From: Hymenobacter citatus
Lineage (GTDB): Bacteria > Bacteroidota > Bacteroidia > Cytophagales > Hymenobacteraceae
DNA length: 64,000 bases
Assembly (NCBI RefSeq): GCF_014333615.1
Contig: NZ_JACSCY010000004.1
Location: 62,001 to 126,000, forward strand
Reading direction: 5' to 3'
Position 1 is the stretch's first letter; every line of letters starts with the position of its first letter. The notes beneath the pieces are model-generated. The model saw only the letters and a program-made list of their open reading frames with translations. It did no database searches and was not told where the DNA came from. Below are positions 34,691 through 43,074 of this stretch, piece by piece. The position numbers and the translations under genes were made by a program.

Positions 34691-34723
34691 TAAATTTGTA
34701 TTTACAATTTACAAATTGTAAAT
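34691..34723 (+). promoter_or_regulatory. Promoter and palindromic operator of the antitoxin-like gene
   Basis: TAAATTTG at 34691-34698 is an exact -7 box. Immediately after it lies the inverted repeat ATTTACAATTT-AC-AAATTGTAAAT (34700-34723), with 11-base perfect arms. A dimer bound there would block transcription initiation. The downstream gene encodes a protein with a probable DNA-binding domain, so autorepression is the simplest reading. No -33 TTG at standard spacing. Confidence 0.6.
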
Positions 34724-34746
34724 TATGACCAATTGAACTGAAGGAT

Positions 34747-35310
34747 ATGGCTGTAATGCGTCAACATAATGGAATGCGTCCGCAAGACATTGTTATTATT
34801 TTCAAGCTGATCAGTAAGCGGTACCTGTCTGATGACGGGCCAGATGTTGATAGATCAACTTTTTTTACAGCCAAATCCATTAGTGATGAATTGAAAATCA
34901 GCCAAGCTGAAGTAGGGCACTCTATGCGGCGTAGTCAATTTGCTGGGTTGATAAGCAGTGACAAGCACACGGTAGCAGTCAGGGCACTCTACGAGTTTTT
35001 GGTTTTCGGTATCAAATATGTTTTTCCTGTGAAACCAGGCCATCTGACCAAAGGTATTCCTACGGCACATTCTGCTTTGCCTTTGCGTGCTACGATTCAA
35101 GCCATAGAGCAATATGTGTGGCCGCATGAAGCAGGGGAGGTACGCGGTCAGGCCATAGAGCCGCTGTTCCATACAGTGCCCGACGTAGCTCCTTCAGACG
35201 AGCGTTTTTATCAACTGCTGGCCCTAACGGATGCATTGCGGGTAGGCCGCAGCCGGGAAATACTGCTGGCGCGGGAGGCTTTAAAAAAATTACTTTTTAT
35301 AGAAAACTAA
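34747..35310 (+). CDS. Winged-helix antitoxin-like regulator
   Basis: A 187-residue protein. Residues about 10-75 look like a winged helix (RPQDIVIIFKLISKRYL, then SISDELKISQAEVGHSMRRS), and the middle carries a conserved-looking block FGIKYVFPVKPGHLTKGIPT and AHSALPL. It overlaps the next gene (TAATG) and is preceded by AAGGAT, one of few purine-rich ribosome sites here, plus a palindromic operator. The partner is an AbiEii-like nucleotidyltransferase, so the pair resembles an AbiEi/AbiEii-type system with this as antitoxin and autorepressor; that role is inferred. Composition is distinctly AT-rich relative to dnaE and the desaturase, suggesting transfer. Confidence 0.72.
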   Translation: MAVMRQHNGMRPQDIVIIFKLISKRYLSDDGPDVDRSTFFTAKSISDELKISQAEVGHSMRRSQFAGLISSDKHTVAVRALYEFLVFGIKYVFPVKPGHLTKGIPTAHSALPLRATIQAIEQYVWPHEAGEVRGQAIEPLFHTVPDVAPSDERFYQLLALTDALRVGRSREILLAREALKKLLFIEN

Positions 35311-36008
35311 TGGAACACGCACACATCGTAGCATTGCGGGCAGTGGCCTTGGCTCTTGGAGATCTGCTGCCAAGGGTAGTATTTGTGTGAGGAGCCACAG
35401 TGGGATTGTACGCCACAGCTACGGCTGTGCCAGAGTCACGCCCTACAGATGATGTAGATTGCGTTATTGATTTAGCCAGCTATCCGGAGTTTACGGAAGT
35501 GGAAGAGCGACTACGCCAGCGGGGCTTTCAACACGATCAGAGCAGTGGTATCCAAATTCGTTGTCTTTGGAAGGGCGCTGCCGAAACCTATACTGTCGAC
35601 ATCATGCCCGCCGATGGAGGCGTCGTGCTCGGTAGCACTGTAAACCAATGGTATAAAAGTGGAATAGCTACCAGTCAGCACCATGCTCTTCCTTTGGGCG
35701 GCCCTGAAATTATGCTGTTGGATGCGCCTCATTTCATCGCTACTAAGCTGGAGGCTATGAAAGGCCGGGCTACCGATTTGCGGTGGAGTCAGGACTGGGA
35801 GGACATTATCTATGTAGTGGAAACCAGGGGTGAATTACTAGACGAAATACAGCAAGCACCTGAAAACCTAAGACAATTTATCGCGAGCTATTTCGCTGTT
35901 TTAATAGCTCATGCTGAAATGAATGAGTGGCTTGAAGCCATACGCGACCCGGCAAGTAGCCTGTCTGTGCTGTGGAAAAGATGTCAGGCATTGGCAGCCT
36001 TGCAGTAA
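35310..36008 (+). pseudogene. AbiEii-like nucleotidyltransferase interrupted by an in-frame TGA
   Basis: Starting at the overlapping ATG (35310), the frame encodes 26 residues ending LLPRVVFV, then TGA at 35388-35390, and then continues without another stop as GATVGLY...RPTDDVDCVIDL to 36008. Family members read VGGA at this point, so the TGA stands exactly where the first glycine of the catalytic Gly-Gly motif belongs (GGA to TGA, one base). The D-x-D metal site (DVD) and the C-terminal domain are otherwise intact. Initiation at GTG 35400 would give a 202-residue product without the Gly-Gly turn. The toxin is probably inactive. Confidence 0.75.
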
Positions 36009-36157
36009 GCCCAAGGAACCCACTGAGTTTAAAAGCGTTTACCTTAGCACACCGTGTCTTGTTTTTCGGGTCCCGTCGGATTCTCCTCGATATGCAACGC
36101 ATTCTTCTCTCCGTCTCCTAACGGTTGCTTCTTTCTGCAGGCAGCAACCCTACCCTT

Positions 36158-37219
36158 ATGAAAACCCTTGCTGCCCTTACCGACCCGGTGTATACCGAGC
36201 CTGTTACGCCTACCCGTCTGGATAAGCTCCTGCTGCGTTTCTGCCAGGACAAGCGCGATTTACCCTTTCTCTACCTGATTCTGGAAATCTCGGCTACGCT
36301 GCTTCCCATGGCCGTGGCCTTGTTTCTGCCGCTGCCGGGTTGGGCGTGGTGGTCGGTGCTGGTAGTCTATCTGGGGTTGACTACTTTTTATTTTAAGGGC
36401 CCCTTTGGTCTGATGCTGCACTGCACCAGCCACCGCATTCTGTTTAAAAAGAAATATGGCTGGATGAACCATTACATTCCGTGGGTGATTGGGCCACTGT
36501 TTGGGCAAACGCCCGAGACGTACTACACCCACCACATGGGCATGCACCACCCCGAAAACAACCTGCCCGACGACGAAAGCTCCACCATGTTCTACCAGCG
36601 CGACTCGTGGCGGAGCTTCGGCCGCTACCTCGCCGACTTCTTACTCCTGGGTTTCCCCAAGCTGTTTGGCTATCTGTCGCGCACGGGCAAGCAGAAGTTT
36701 AAGTGGCGGGCTTTCAAGGGCGAGCTGTCCTACATTCTGGCTTGCGTAGTGCTGTCTTTTGTAAACCTGCCCGCTGCTTTTGTCGTGCTGATTTTGCCGG
36801 TGATTGTGGCGCGCGTGGTGATGATGCTGGGCAACTGGAGCCAACACGCCTTCATTGACAGCAACGACCCCGGCAATAGCTATACGAACAGCGTCACGTG
36901 CATCAATACCAAGTACAACCACAAGTGCTGGAACGATGGCTACCATATCAGCCACCACCTCAAGCCCGCCCTGCATTGGACCGAGCACCCCAACCACTTC
37001 CGCAAAAACGTAGTTGAATATGCCCGCCAGAAGTCAATAGTGTTCGACGGTATTCACTTCCTGCACATCTTCGCCTACCTCATGACGCGCCGCTACGACC
37101 TGCTGGCCCGCAACTTCGTGAACCTGGACGGCCGCTTCAAGTCAGATGCAGAAATTATTGATTTACTGAAGGCAAGAACACAACGCATTGCCCGCGTGCC
37201 GGAGCCAGTGCTGGCATAA
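36158..37219 (+). CDS. Fatty acid desaturase family protein
   Basis: A 353-residue membrane-bound di-iron enzyme. The histidine boxes are H88-x3-H92 (HCTSH), H125-H126-x3-H130-H131 (HHMGMHH), and late HISHH in NDGYHISHHLKP; hydrophobic pairs lie at about 38-78 and 195-225. It would introduce a double bond or a hydroxyl into an acyl chain or related lipid with O2. Start 36158 is chosen (MKTLAALTDP). A gene remnant-free gap of 150 bases separates it from the toxin-like pair. It is closed by a very long palindrome shared with the convergent LysM gene. Confidence 0.9.
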   Translation: MKTLAALTDPVYTEPVTPTRLDKLLLRFCQDKRDLPFLYLILEISATLLPMAVALFLPLPGWAWWSVLVVYLGLTTFYFKGPFGLMLHCTSHRILFKKKYGWMNHYIPWVIGPLFGQTPETYYTHHMGMHHPENNLPDDESSTMFYQRDSWRSFGRYLADFLLLGFPKLFGYLSRTGKQKFKWRAFKGELSYILACVVLSFVNLPAAFVVLILPVIVARVVMMLGNWSQHAFIDSNDPGNSYTNSVTCINTKYNHKCWNDGYHISHHLKPALHWTEHPNHFRKNVVEYARQKSIVFDGIHFLHIFAYLMTRRYDLLARNFVNLDGRFKSDAEIIDLLKARTQRIARVPEPVLA

Positions 37220-37249
37220 CTACTGAGTAAGAATTGCTAATTAGACAGC

Positions 37250-37379
37250 AGCAAAAAGGCCGCTGTCATCCTGAGCGGAGCGAAGGACCTTCTCACGTAG
37301 AAACGAGTCGTTGTTACGAATGTCGTTCAGATGTGAGAAGGTCCATTGCTCCGCTCAGGATGACAGCGGCCTTTTTGCT
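37250..37379. repeat. Very long palindrome (GTCATCCTGAGC family)
   Basis: Arms of about 47 nt (37250-37296 and 37333-37379) pair almost perfectly; the core is CTGTCATCCTGAGCGGAGC and its complement. Outer ends GCAAAAAGG/CCTTTTTGC give A- and T-runs, so the element can terminate both convergent genes. It is the longest hairpin in the window and belongs to the same family as 19211-19309. Confidence 0.85.
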
Positions 37380-37396
37380 ACCAACTACCTACCAAC

Positions 37397-39484
37397 TCAT
37401 TTCGCTGGCGTAACGGTCAGCACCTCGCCGGGGCGCACGTTGAAGTCAGGCTTGTTGTTCCACTCCATAATCTGCTTGATGGTGACGCCGTACTTGCGTG
37501 AAATGCCATACATCGACTCGCCGGCCTGCACCGTGTGCTGCACGGTGGTAGGAGCAGCAGGCTGGGCTTTGGTGGGGGTAGCGGGGGCAATAGGCGTAGT
37601 CTGCGGCTTAGGGGCAGGTGTTGTTGCGGCCGGTTGAGCGCTTGTCGCTTCTTCCGGGGGCGTCACGCGGAGCTGCTGACCGATTTTTAGGGCCGGGTTC
37701 AGGGGTAGGCCGTTCCAGGCTTCCAGGTCGCGAGGGCTGATGTGATAGAGACGAGCAATACCGTAGAGCGTTTCTTTGGTGCGCACCGTATGCAGGCCGT
37801 TTGGCGGAACGGCGGCGGGTGTGGCCGGAGCCTCCATCATGGGGTAGGGGGCGGCAGCCGCAGCAGCGGGAGCCTCCTCAGTAGCGGTTGCCGTAGCAGA
37901 GGTAGGGGAGGTGCTGGCCGCCGAAGCCGGAGTGGCTAGGCGGGCGGGAGCCGGCCGGTATACGCTGCGCGGTGCTGACGGTGCAGGGCTAGCTACGGGC
38001 ATGGCCACCGTATCGGCTACGCCGGTGGTGGCAACTTCGTTGTTCAGCATGGCAACCGTATCGGCCGGAGCAGAAGCAACTGCGGGCGCTGCTGTTGGGG
38101 CCGGAGCGGCAGGCTGGGTAGAAGGTGGGAACGTTTTGGTGGAAGGTACCGGGGCCGGGCCGGGCGCGGCCTGGGTTGCGCGCGTTGGGCGGGCAAAAGC
38201 CGCCAGTGCCGCTTCGTTCTGCACCGTTTTATACTCCACCGGCACGTCGCGGGGGCGGGTGTGCTGGAGCCACAGCACGCGACCGGGACGCAGCTCCTCG
38301 TTGCGGGCCATGCGGTTTTTGCTCAGGATAGAGCGCACCCGTATGCCGTATTGCTGCGAGATGGTGGTAATGCTCTCATTGGGCTGCGCTACGTGGTACT
38401 CCACAGCCGCTTTATCGCGCTTTTTCTGCACGAAGTAGGGCTGACCAGCCACCACATTATCAAACGCATAGAGGTCGTTGAAGCGCATGAAGCGACGTAG
38501 CTTCATGTCCGCGCGCTGGGCCAGGGTCTCCTTGGTTTCGCCGGGTAAAGCCACCACCGCCCGCAAGCCGTTGATGAGCACAAAGCCGGGGTGGCGCGGG
38601 TCGGGGGTAGGCTGTGTTAGCGCAGGTACCGTGGAGGCAACTGGCTGCTGAGCGGCCAAAGTAGCCAGCTGGGTAGGATCGGTGATGGGCACCAGCACCG
38701 TGTAGGCCTTATCCGACGGCACAGCTTCAGCCAACAACCAACGGTTGTGTTTGGCTAGCTCCTCGGGCGTGGTCTGAAAGCTGGCGGCCATAGCAGCCAG
38801 CGGCTGCCCCGCAACGGCCGGAAACTCCTGCAACGCCAGCGCGGGGTTGCCGTTCAGCCCTACGGCCTGCTCAAAGGCTATCTTATGTGCCAGAAACGTG
38901 ATAATGTACGGGTGCGAGCGTTCCGTCACTTCCATCTCCGTGGCCGCGGCGTCGGTGGGTAGGGTGTAGGGCTTGGTGCCCCCAATGCCCAGGTTATAGC
39001 TCAAGAGCACATCCAGCCAGTTATGGAAAGTGTTGTGGCTGCGCTTGAAGTACTTGGCTGCCGCGTGCGAGGCCGCTACGATGTGCTTGCGCTCGTCTAC
39101 CTGGTCGTTCATCAGCAGGTTGAAATCCGTGGCGGCTTCGCGCTTGAACTGCCAGTAGCCCACGGCATCATGAATGCTCTGTGCATCGCCCTGCAAGCCG
39201 CTTTCCTGCAACGCCAGGTAACGAAAATCCAGTGGTACGGCTTCCTCCTGAAACACCCGGTCAATGATGGGGAAATACGCATCGGCTAGTAGCACGCGGG
39301 CCTGAAACGAGGCCGGGTGGCTGCGCAACGCATCTACTTTCTGCTGCACGGCGCGCTGGCCGCCATTGCTGAGGCGCAGGGTTAGGTTGGCAAAGGGGAG
39401 GGTAGCGGGCACCGAAGGGCTACCCGACTGCGCTGCTACCAGCAAGGGAAACAGGCACAGCACTAAAGCAAAAAGTCGTTTCAT
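37397..39484 (-). CDS. Lytic transglycosylase with LysM repeats (MltD-like)
   Basis: A 695-residue periplasmic peptidoglycan enzyme. A signal peptide (MKRLFALVLCLFPLLVAAQ) is followed by an SLT domain with the catalytic glutamate E94 in LALQESGLQGDAQS and later SYNLGIGG. Three LysM domains are clear: HVAQPNESITTISQQYGIR (about 370-415), HTVRTKETLYGIARLYHIS (about 565-610) and HTVQAGESMYGISRKYGVT at the C-terminus. They are separated by long Ala/Pro/Thr-rich linkers. It should cleave glycan strands and bind them through LysM. Membrane-bound MltD-type proteins have similar architecture but fewer linkers. Confidence 0.92.
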   Translation of the reverse strand: MKRLFALVLCLFPLLVAAQSGSPSVPATLPFANLTLRLSNGGQRAVQQKVDALRSHPASFQARVLLADAYFPIIDRVFQEEAVPLDFRYLALQESGLQGDAQSIHDAVGYWQFKREAATDFNLLMNDQVDERKHIVAASHAAAKYFKRSHNTFHNWLDVLLSYNLGIGGTKPYTLPTDAAATEMEVTERSHPYIITFLAHKIAFEQAVGLNGNPALALQEFPAVAGQPLAAMAASFQTTPEELAKHNRWLLAEAVPSDKAYTVLVPITDPTQLATLAAQQPVASTVPALTQPTPDPRHPGFVLINGLRAVVALPGETKETLAQRADMKLRRFMRFNDLYAFDNVVAGQPYFVQKKRDKAAVEYHVAQPNESITTISQQYGIRVRSILSKNRMARNEELRPGRVLWLQHTRPRDVPVEYKTVQNEAALAAFARPTRATQAAPGPAPVPSTKTFPPSTQPAAPAPTAAPAVASAPADTVAMLNNEVATTGVADTVAMPVASPAPSAPRSVYRPAPARLATPASAASTSPTSATATATEEAPAAAAAAPYPMMEAPATPAAVPPNGLHTVRTKETLYGIARLYHISPRDLEAWNGLPLNPALKIGQQLRVTPPEEATSAQPAATTPAPKPQTTPIAPATPTKAQPAAPTTVQHTVQAGESMYGISRKYGVTIKQIMEWNNKPDFNVRPGEVLTVTPAK

Positions 39485-39607
39485 GGGCTACAACAGGGGC
39501 GCGCCGGACTGGTGGCGGGCCATCCAACCCCAAAATAGGCGAAAAAATCCGGCTTACGGGCAGGCAATGGTAGCTCTCGTGCCAAAGCAGGGTAGGCCCG
39601 AAAACGA

Positions 39608-39634
39608 AAACGGTGGTTACTCAGACCACCGTTT
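39608..39634 (-). terminator. Terminator of the outer-membrane barrel gene
   Basis: Ten-base arms AAACGGTGGT/ACCACCGTTT with a seven-base loop, followed on the minus strand by TCGTTTTCG. Confidence 0.7.
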
Positions 39635-39646
39635 CCCACGCAACTA

Positions 39647-42481
39647 TTAGTTAGAAGGCCCGCCTCCACCGCCGGGTGGCCGCCCGCCGCCGGGCGGGCG
39701 GCCCTCGCCGCCGCGGTAGTTGCCTCTACCCTCGCGGCCACCCTCGGTAGGCATATTCACGTTGCCGCGGCGCAGGTTGTAAGTAAACATCAGCATGAAG
39801 TACTGCTGTAGGTTATTGGTCACCACTCGCTCATTGTAGGCCACCGTGATGTTGTTCTGGATGCTCTGGTTTTGCTTCAGAATATCAAAGGCATACAGCT
39901 TGATTTCGCCGCGCTGGCCGGGCAGAATGCGCTTGCCCAGGCTGGCGTTCCAGAGCAGATACTGCTGGCTGGCCGCCGACAGGCCCTGGTTGTACTGGTG
40001 CGTTACGTTGGTCTGGAAGTTGATGCCCGGCCCAAAGGTCCAGCTCAGGCGCACCGAGCTGTTCTGCACGTAGTAGTTGGTGTTGAGGCGCACGTTGGTG
40101 GTGTTGCGCGCATACGTCAGCCGGCCATCCGTCGACACTGTGAAGTCGAGCGTGGTACTGATGTTACTGCTCAACGTGAGGCCCAGTCCCACGTTCGGCG
40201 ACTTCGAGTAGTTAACTACCCCGTTGTTGATGCCCGGCGTGCGCGAATAGCCCACCGAGCCGTTCAGATTCAGGTTGGTTTTGATAAAGTTCAGCGGCAG
40301 GCCGTAGTTGCTAAAGGCCCGCACCGAATACTGCTGGCCCAGGTTCACGGGACGCGTGAGCTGCCCGCCCAGGGGTAGGGCCACCTCGCCGCCGTTGATG
40401 CTCAACACCGTGTCGCGGGGCGTTACGAAGGTGCTATTGGTGATGTAGTCGTCGGTGATAGTGCCAAACACGCCGGCAAAAAACGACGTCGATTTCTCGG
40501 GTTTCGAAGCCGAGTAGCGTAGTGCCAGCACGTGCTGGTACTGCTGGCGCAAGTTGGGGTTGCCGGTGGTCAGCTGGAGCGGGTTGGCGTTGTTTACCAC
40601 CTCCTGCAACTGGCTGATGTTGGGTGCCGAGGTACGGCCGTTGTAGTTCAGGCGCAGGTTTTTCTCCCTTGAAAAGCGGTACCGCAACTGCGCGTTGGGC
40701 AGAATATTATAGAACGTGCGGTTGATGCCCGGCCCGGCCGGAAATTTCTGGTCGCTGTCGAGGTCAGCCTTTTGGGCCGTGATGCCCGCCGAGGCTTGCA
40801 ACGTTTCGGTCTGGTGGCGGTAGCTGGCGCCTACCCCCTGCGTGAGGTAGGTATTGGTGAAGACGTTGCTCAGGCCCGCATTGATGTCGGAGTAGGCGTT
40901 GTCGGTTTCCGCAAAATCGTAGGTTTTCTTGTCCGAGTTGTTGGGCGTGTAGGCTACGTTGTAGTTAAATTGCAACAAGTCCTTTTTGCTCAGCGGCTCC
41001 GTATACGACACCCCCGAGTTCAGCTCCCAGCCCCGCTGGTTGAGGGTAGCGTACTGGTTCAGCACCGTCGTATCCGAGAGCGAGTAGAGGTTGCTGTTGC
41101 CATCCTTGCTGTTGTAGTTGGCATTGAGGTCCAGCGAAACCGTGCGGCCGGCCTTGGCAAAACGGTGGCGGTAGAGCAGTTGATTGGAGGAGTTGATGCC
41201 CGTGAGGCGCGAGCGGTAGTCCGTGGAAACCACGCCCCGCGGCGCGTCGCCTACCAGCGTCTGACCATCTAGCGTGCTATTGCCAGTGTTCTGTTGAAAC
41301 GACAGGCGCGGAATGAATAAAATGGAGTTGGCCGAGTCGATCTTGTGCTCCAGGCGCAGGTTGAAGCGGTGGTTGATGTTGCGGCTGTTCACGAAAGAGT
41401 TTTCGAGGTAGCGCTGGTTTTGGGTGGCATACTGGCGGTCGGTGCTGCTAGTGATGCGGTTGTTGGTCTGGTTGAAAAAGTAGCTACCCGTCACTTGGGT
41501 GTTCTTGCCCCACTGGTCGGAGTAGTTCAGGCCCACCGCATTGGTGGTCGAAATGCCTCCACTCTGCGGCACCAGGAAATTGCCGCCCCCGCCGCCACCC
41601 CGGCCGCCGCGCCCGCCCCCGCCGCTGGCTCCTACCAGGTCGGCTGAGGCAAAGTTTTGCATGTTAATGTTGTTGGACTGTGCCACCAGCGAAATGCGCC
41701 GGTCGCCGTTGAAGCTGTTCACGCTCACGCTGGCCTGGTAGCGCTCCGGTCCGGCCCCCAGCGACAAGCGTCCAAATTGCCCCTTGCGGTACTGCGGCTT
41801 GGTTACGATGTTGATGGTTTTCTGCGTGTTGCCATCATTAAAGCCTGAAAACTGCGACTGTTCGCTCTGGCGGTCAAACACCTCTATTTTGTCAATAATC
41901 TCAGCCGGAATGTTCTTCATGGCCGCATCGGGGTCAGTGCCGAAAAACTCTTTGCCGTCTACTAAAATCTTCTGCACCTGTTCGCCCTGCGCGTTCACCT
42001 TACCGTCCTGCACTGTAATGCCGGGCATCTTCGTCACCAAGTCGCGGGCGTCGGCGTCGGGGTTGGTTTTGAATGCGTTGGCGTTGTATTGGGCCGTGTC
42101 GCCCTTCTGCACGGCGGCGGGCGTTTTGCCTACTACCTCCACGCCTTTCAGCGTGATGCCACCAGCTTGCAGTGTGAGCGTGCCCAGCGCCCGGTTGGTG
42201 GGCGTGAGCTGCACCTGCCGCCGGGTAGTCTGATACCCCAAAAACGACACCGCCAGCACGTAGCGCCCGGCTGGCACATCGGCTATGCTGAAGTTGCCCT
42301 CCGTATCGACGGCCGCGCCGCGCCGCACCGAGTCGGGCACCTGAATCAGCACTACGTTGGCCCCAATCAGGGGTGATTTGTCGGCGGCATCTTCTACCCG
42401 GCCGGTCACCGGGAAAACGGTCTGTGCCAAAGCGGATCCGCTGAGCAACAGTAAGATAGCGAAGAGAAGAAGTCGTTGCAT
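39647..42481 (-). CDS. TonB-receptor-like outer-membrane beta-barrel protein (OMP_b-brl_3 type)
   Basis: A 944-residue outer-membrane protein. After the signal peptide (ending SALAQ) comes a carboxypeptidase-regulatory-like domain (VTGRVEDAADKSPLIGANVV, about 24-105). A plug-like region follows (GVEVVGKTPAAVQKGDT, RDLVTKMPGITVQDGKV, KILVDGKEFFGTDPDAA), then a long barrel of the PF14905 type. Two low-complexity glycine segments stand out: one in a loop at about 285-305 (GGGGRGGRGGGGGG) and a C-terminal tail RPPGGGRPPGGGGGPSN. Such proteins lack a SusD partner and their cargo is unknown. Divergent from the glycan cluster. Confidence 0.9.
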   Translation of the reverse strand: MQRLLLFAILLLLSGSALAQTVFPVTGRVEDAADKSPLIGANVVLIQVPDSVRRGAAVDTEGNFSIADVPAGRYVLAVSFLGYQTTRRQVQLTPTNRALGTLTLQAGGITLKGVEVVGKTPAAVQKGDTAQYNANAFKTNPDADARDLVTKMPGITVQDGKVNAQGEQVQKILVDGKEFFGTDPDAAMKNIPAEIIDKIEVFDRQSEQSQFSGFNDGNTQKTINIVTKPQYRKGQFGRLSLGAGPERYQASVSVNSFNGDRRISLVAQSNNINMQNFASADLVGASGGGGRGGRGGGGGGNFLVPQSGGISTTNAVGLNYSDQWGKNTQVTGSYFFNQTNNRITSSTDRQYATQNQRYLENSFVNSRNINHRFNLRLEHKIDSANSILFIPRLSFQQNTGNSTLDGQTLVGDAPRGVVSTDYRSRLTGINSSNQLLYRHRFAKAGRTVSLDLNANYNSKDGNSNLYSLSDTTVLNQYATLNQRGWELNSGVSYTEPLSKKDLLQFNYNVAYTPNNSDKKTYDFAETDNAYSDINAGLSNVFTNTYLTQGVGASYRHQTETLQASAGITAQKADLDSDQKFPAGPGINRTFYNILPNAQLRYRFSREKNLRLNYNGRTSAPNISQLQEVVNNANPLQLTTGNPNLRQQYQHVLALRYSASKPEKSTSFFAGVFGTITDDYITNSTFVTPRDTVLSINGGEVALPLGGQLTRPVNLGQQYSVRAFSNYGLPLNFIKTNLNLNGSVGYSRTPGINNGVVNYSKSPNVGLGLTLSSNISTTLDFTVSTDGRLTYARNTTNVRLNTNYYVQNSSVRLSWTFGPGINFQTNVTHQYNQGLSAASQQYLLWNASLGKRILPGQRGEIKLYAFDILKQNQSIQNNITVAYNERVVTNNLQQYFMLMFTYNLRRGNVNMPTEGGREGRGNYRGGEGRPPGGGRPPGGGGGPSN

Positions 42482-43074
42482 ATAGAGTGGTTAGCGGCTT
42501 ATTGGACGAAGGTAGAGGGGGCAGGTTTAAGCAGTCAGCCTGTACTCGGCTGGAACTCTGCGGTTCGCCCGGAAATACCGATTAACTGGCAAAAGAGGCC
42601 GACGAAATATTTGGCTGAAAACACAAGCGTTGAAGCAGACCCCGAAGCGCGCCGGAGGTTGCAGTCCGGCTTCTACCTCACCTTATGTTGGGGTTTACAC
42701 TACTCTGTGTTGTCCCTCAGGCTTGAAAGGAAGCATAAGAAAGTAATTCGGCAGTGGCTGTATCCCGCTTCCTTTTCCAACACATCGGCAACGCTCAGCT
42801 TTTGATTAATCTGTAGCTGTGCGTCTGAGGCACAACAGTATCGTTTCAGTCTGATCTTGCTTTACATGCAGAAGCCAACTTCTACTTGGTAAAGCCGTTA
42901 TAAGTTTCTACTGTGTTATATTCGTATAATAATGATTATAAAAAATATAACTATTTAAATAAAAAGCAACGCTAGCATTTGGATTACTACGGCGCCGTAG
43001 TAGTGTAAGACAAGCGTACGCATTTATAAATAGAAGAATTCCTGTTTCGTTCTTCTGGTTGAAAAAACCATTAC
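42482..43074. other. Divergent control region of barrel gene and glycan operon
   Basis: About 590 bases without a credible gene; a 109-codon frame at 42476-42805 overlaps the barrel gene start and has no signal or domain. The right half is very AT-rich. It contains a 19-mer, TGTTATATTCGTATAATAA (42914-42932), found again with one change at 55235-55253. It also holds a perfect 18-base palindrome, TACTACGGCGCCGTAGTA (42985-43002), 73 bases before the first glycan gene. Both are candidate regulatory sites. Confidence 0.55.

Noticed and set aside
35388-35390. Selenocysteine or other recoding of the TGA in the nucleotidyltransferase
   Set aside because: Family members have glycine here, no SECIS-like hairpin was evident, and a one-base change explains it.
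42476-42805. 109-codon frame beside the barrel gene
   Set aside because: Overlaps the barrel gene start, no conserved look, stops in the AT-rich leader.
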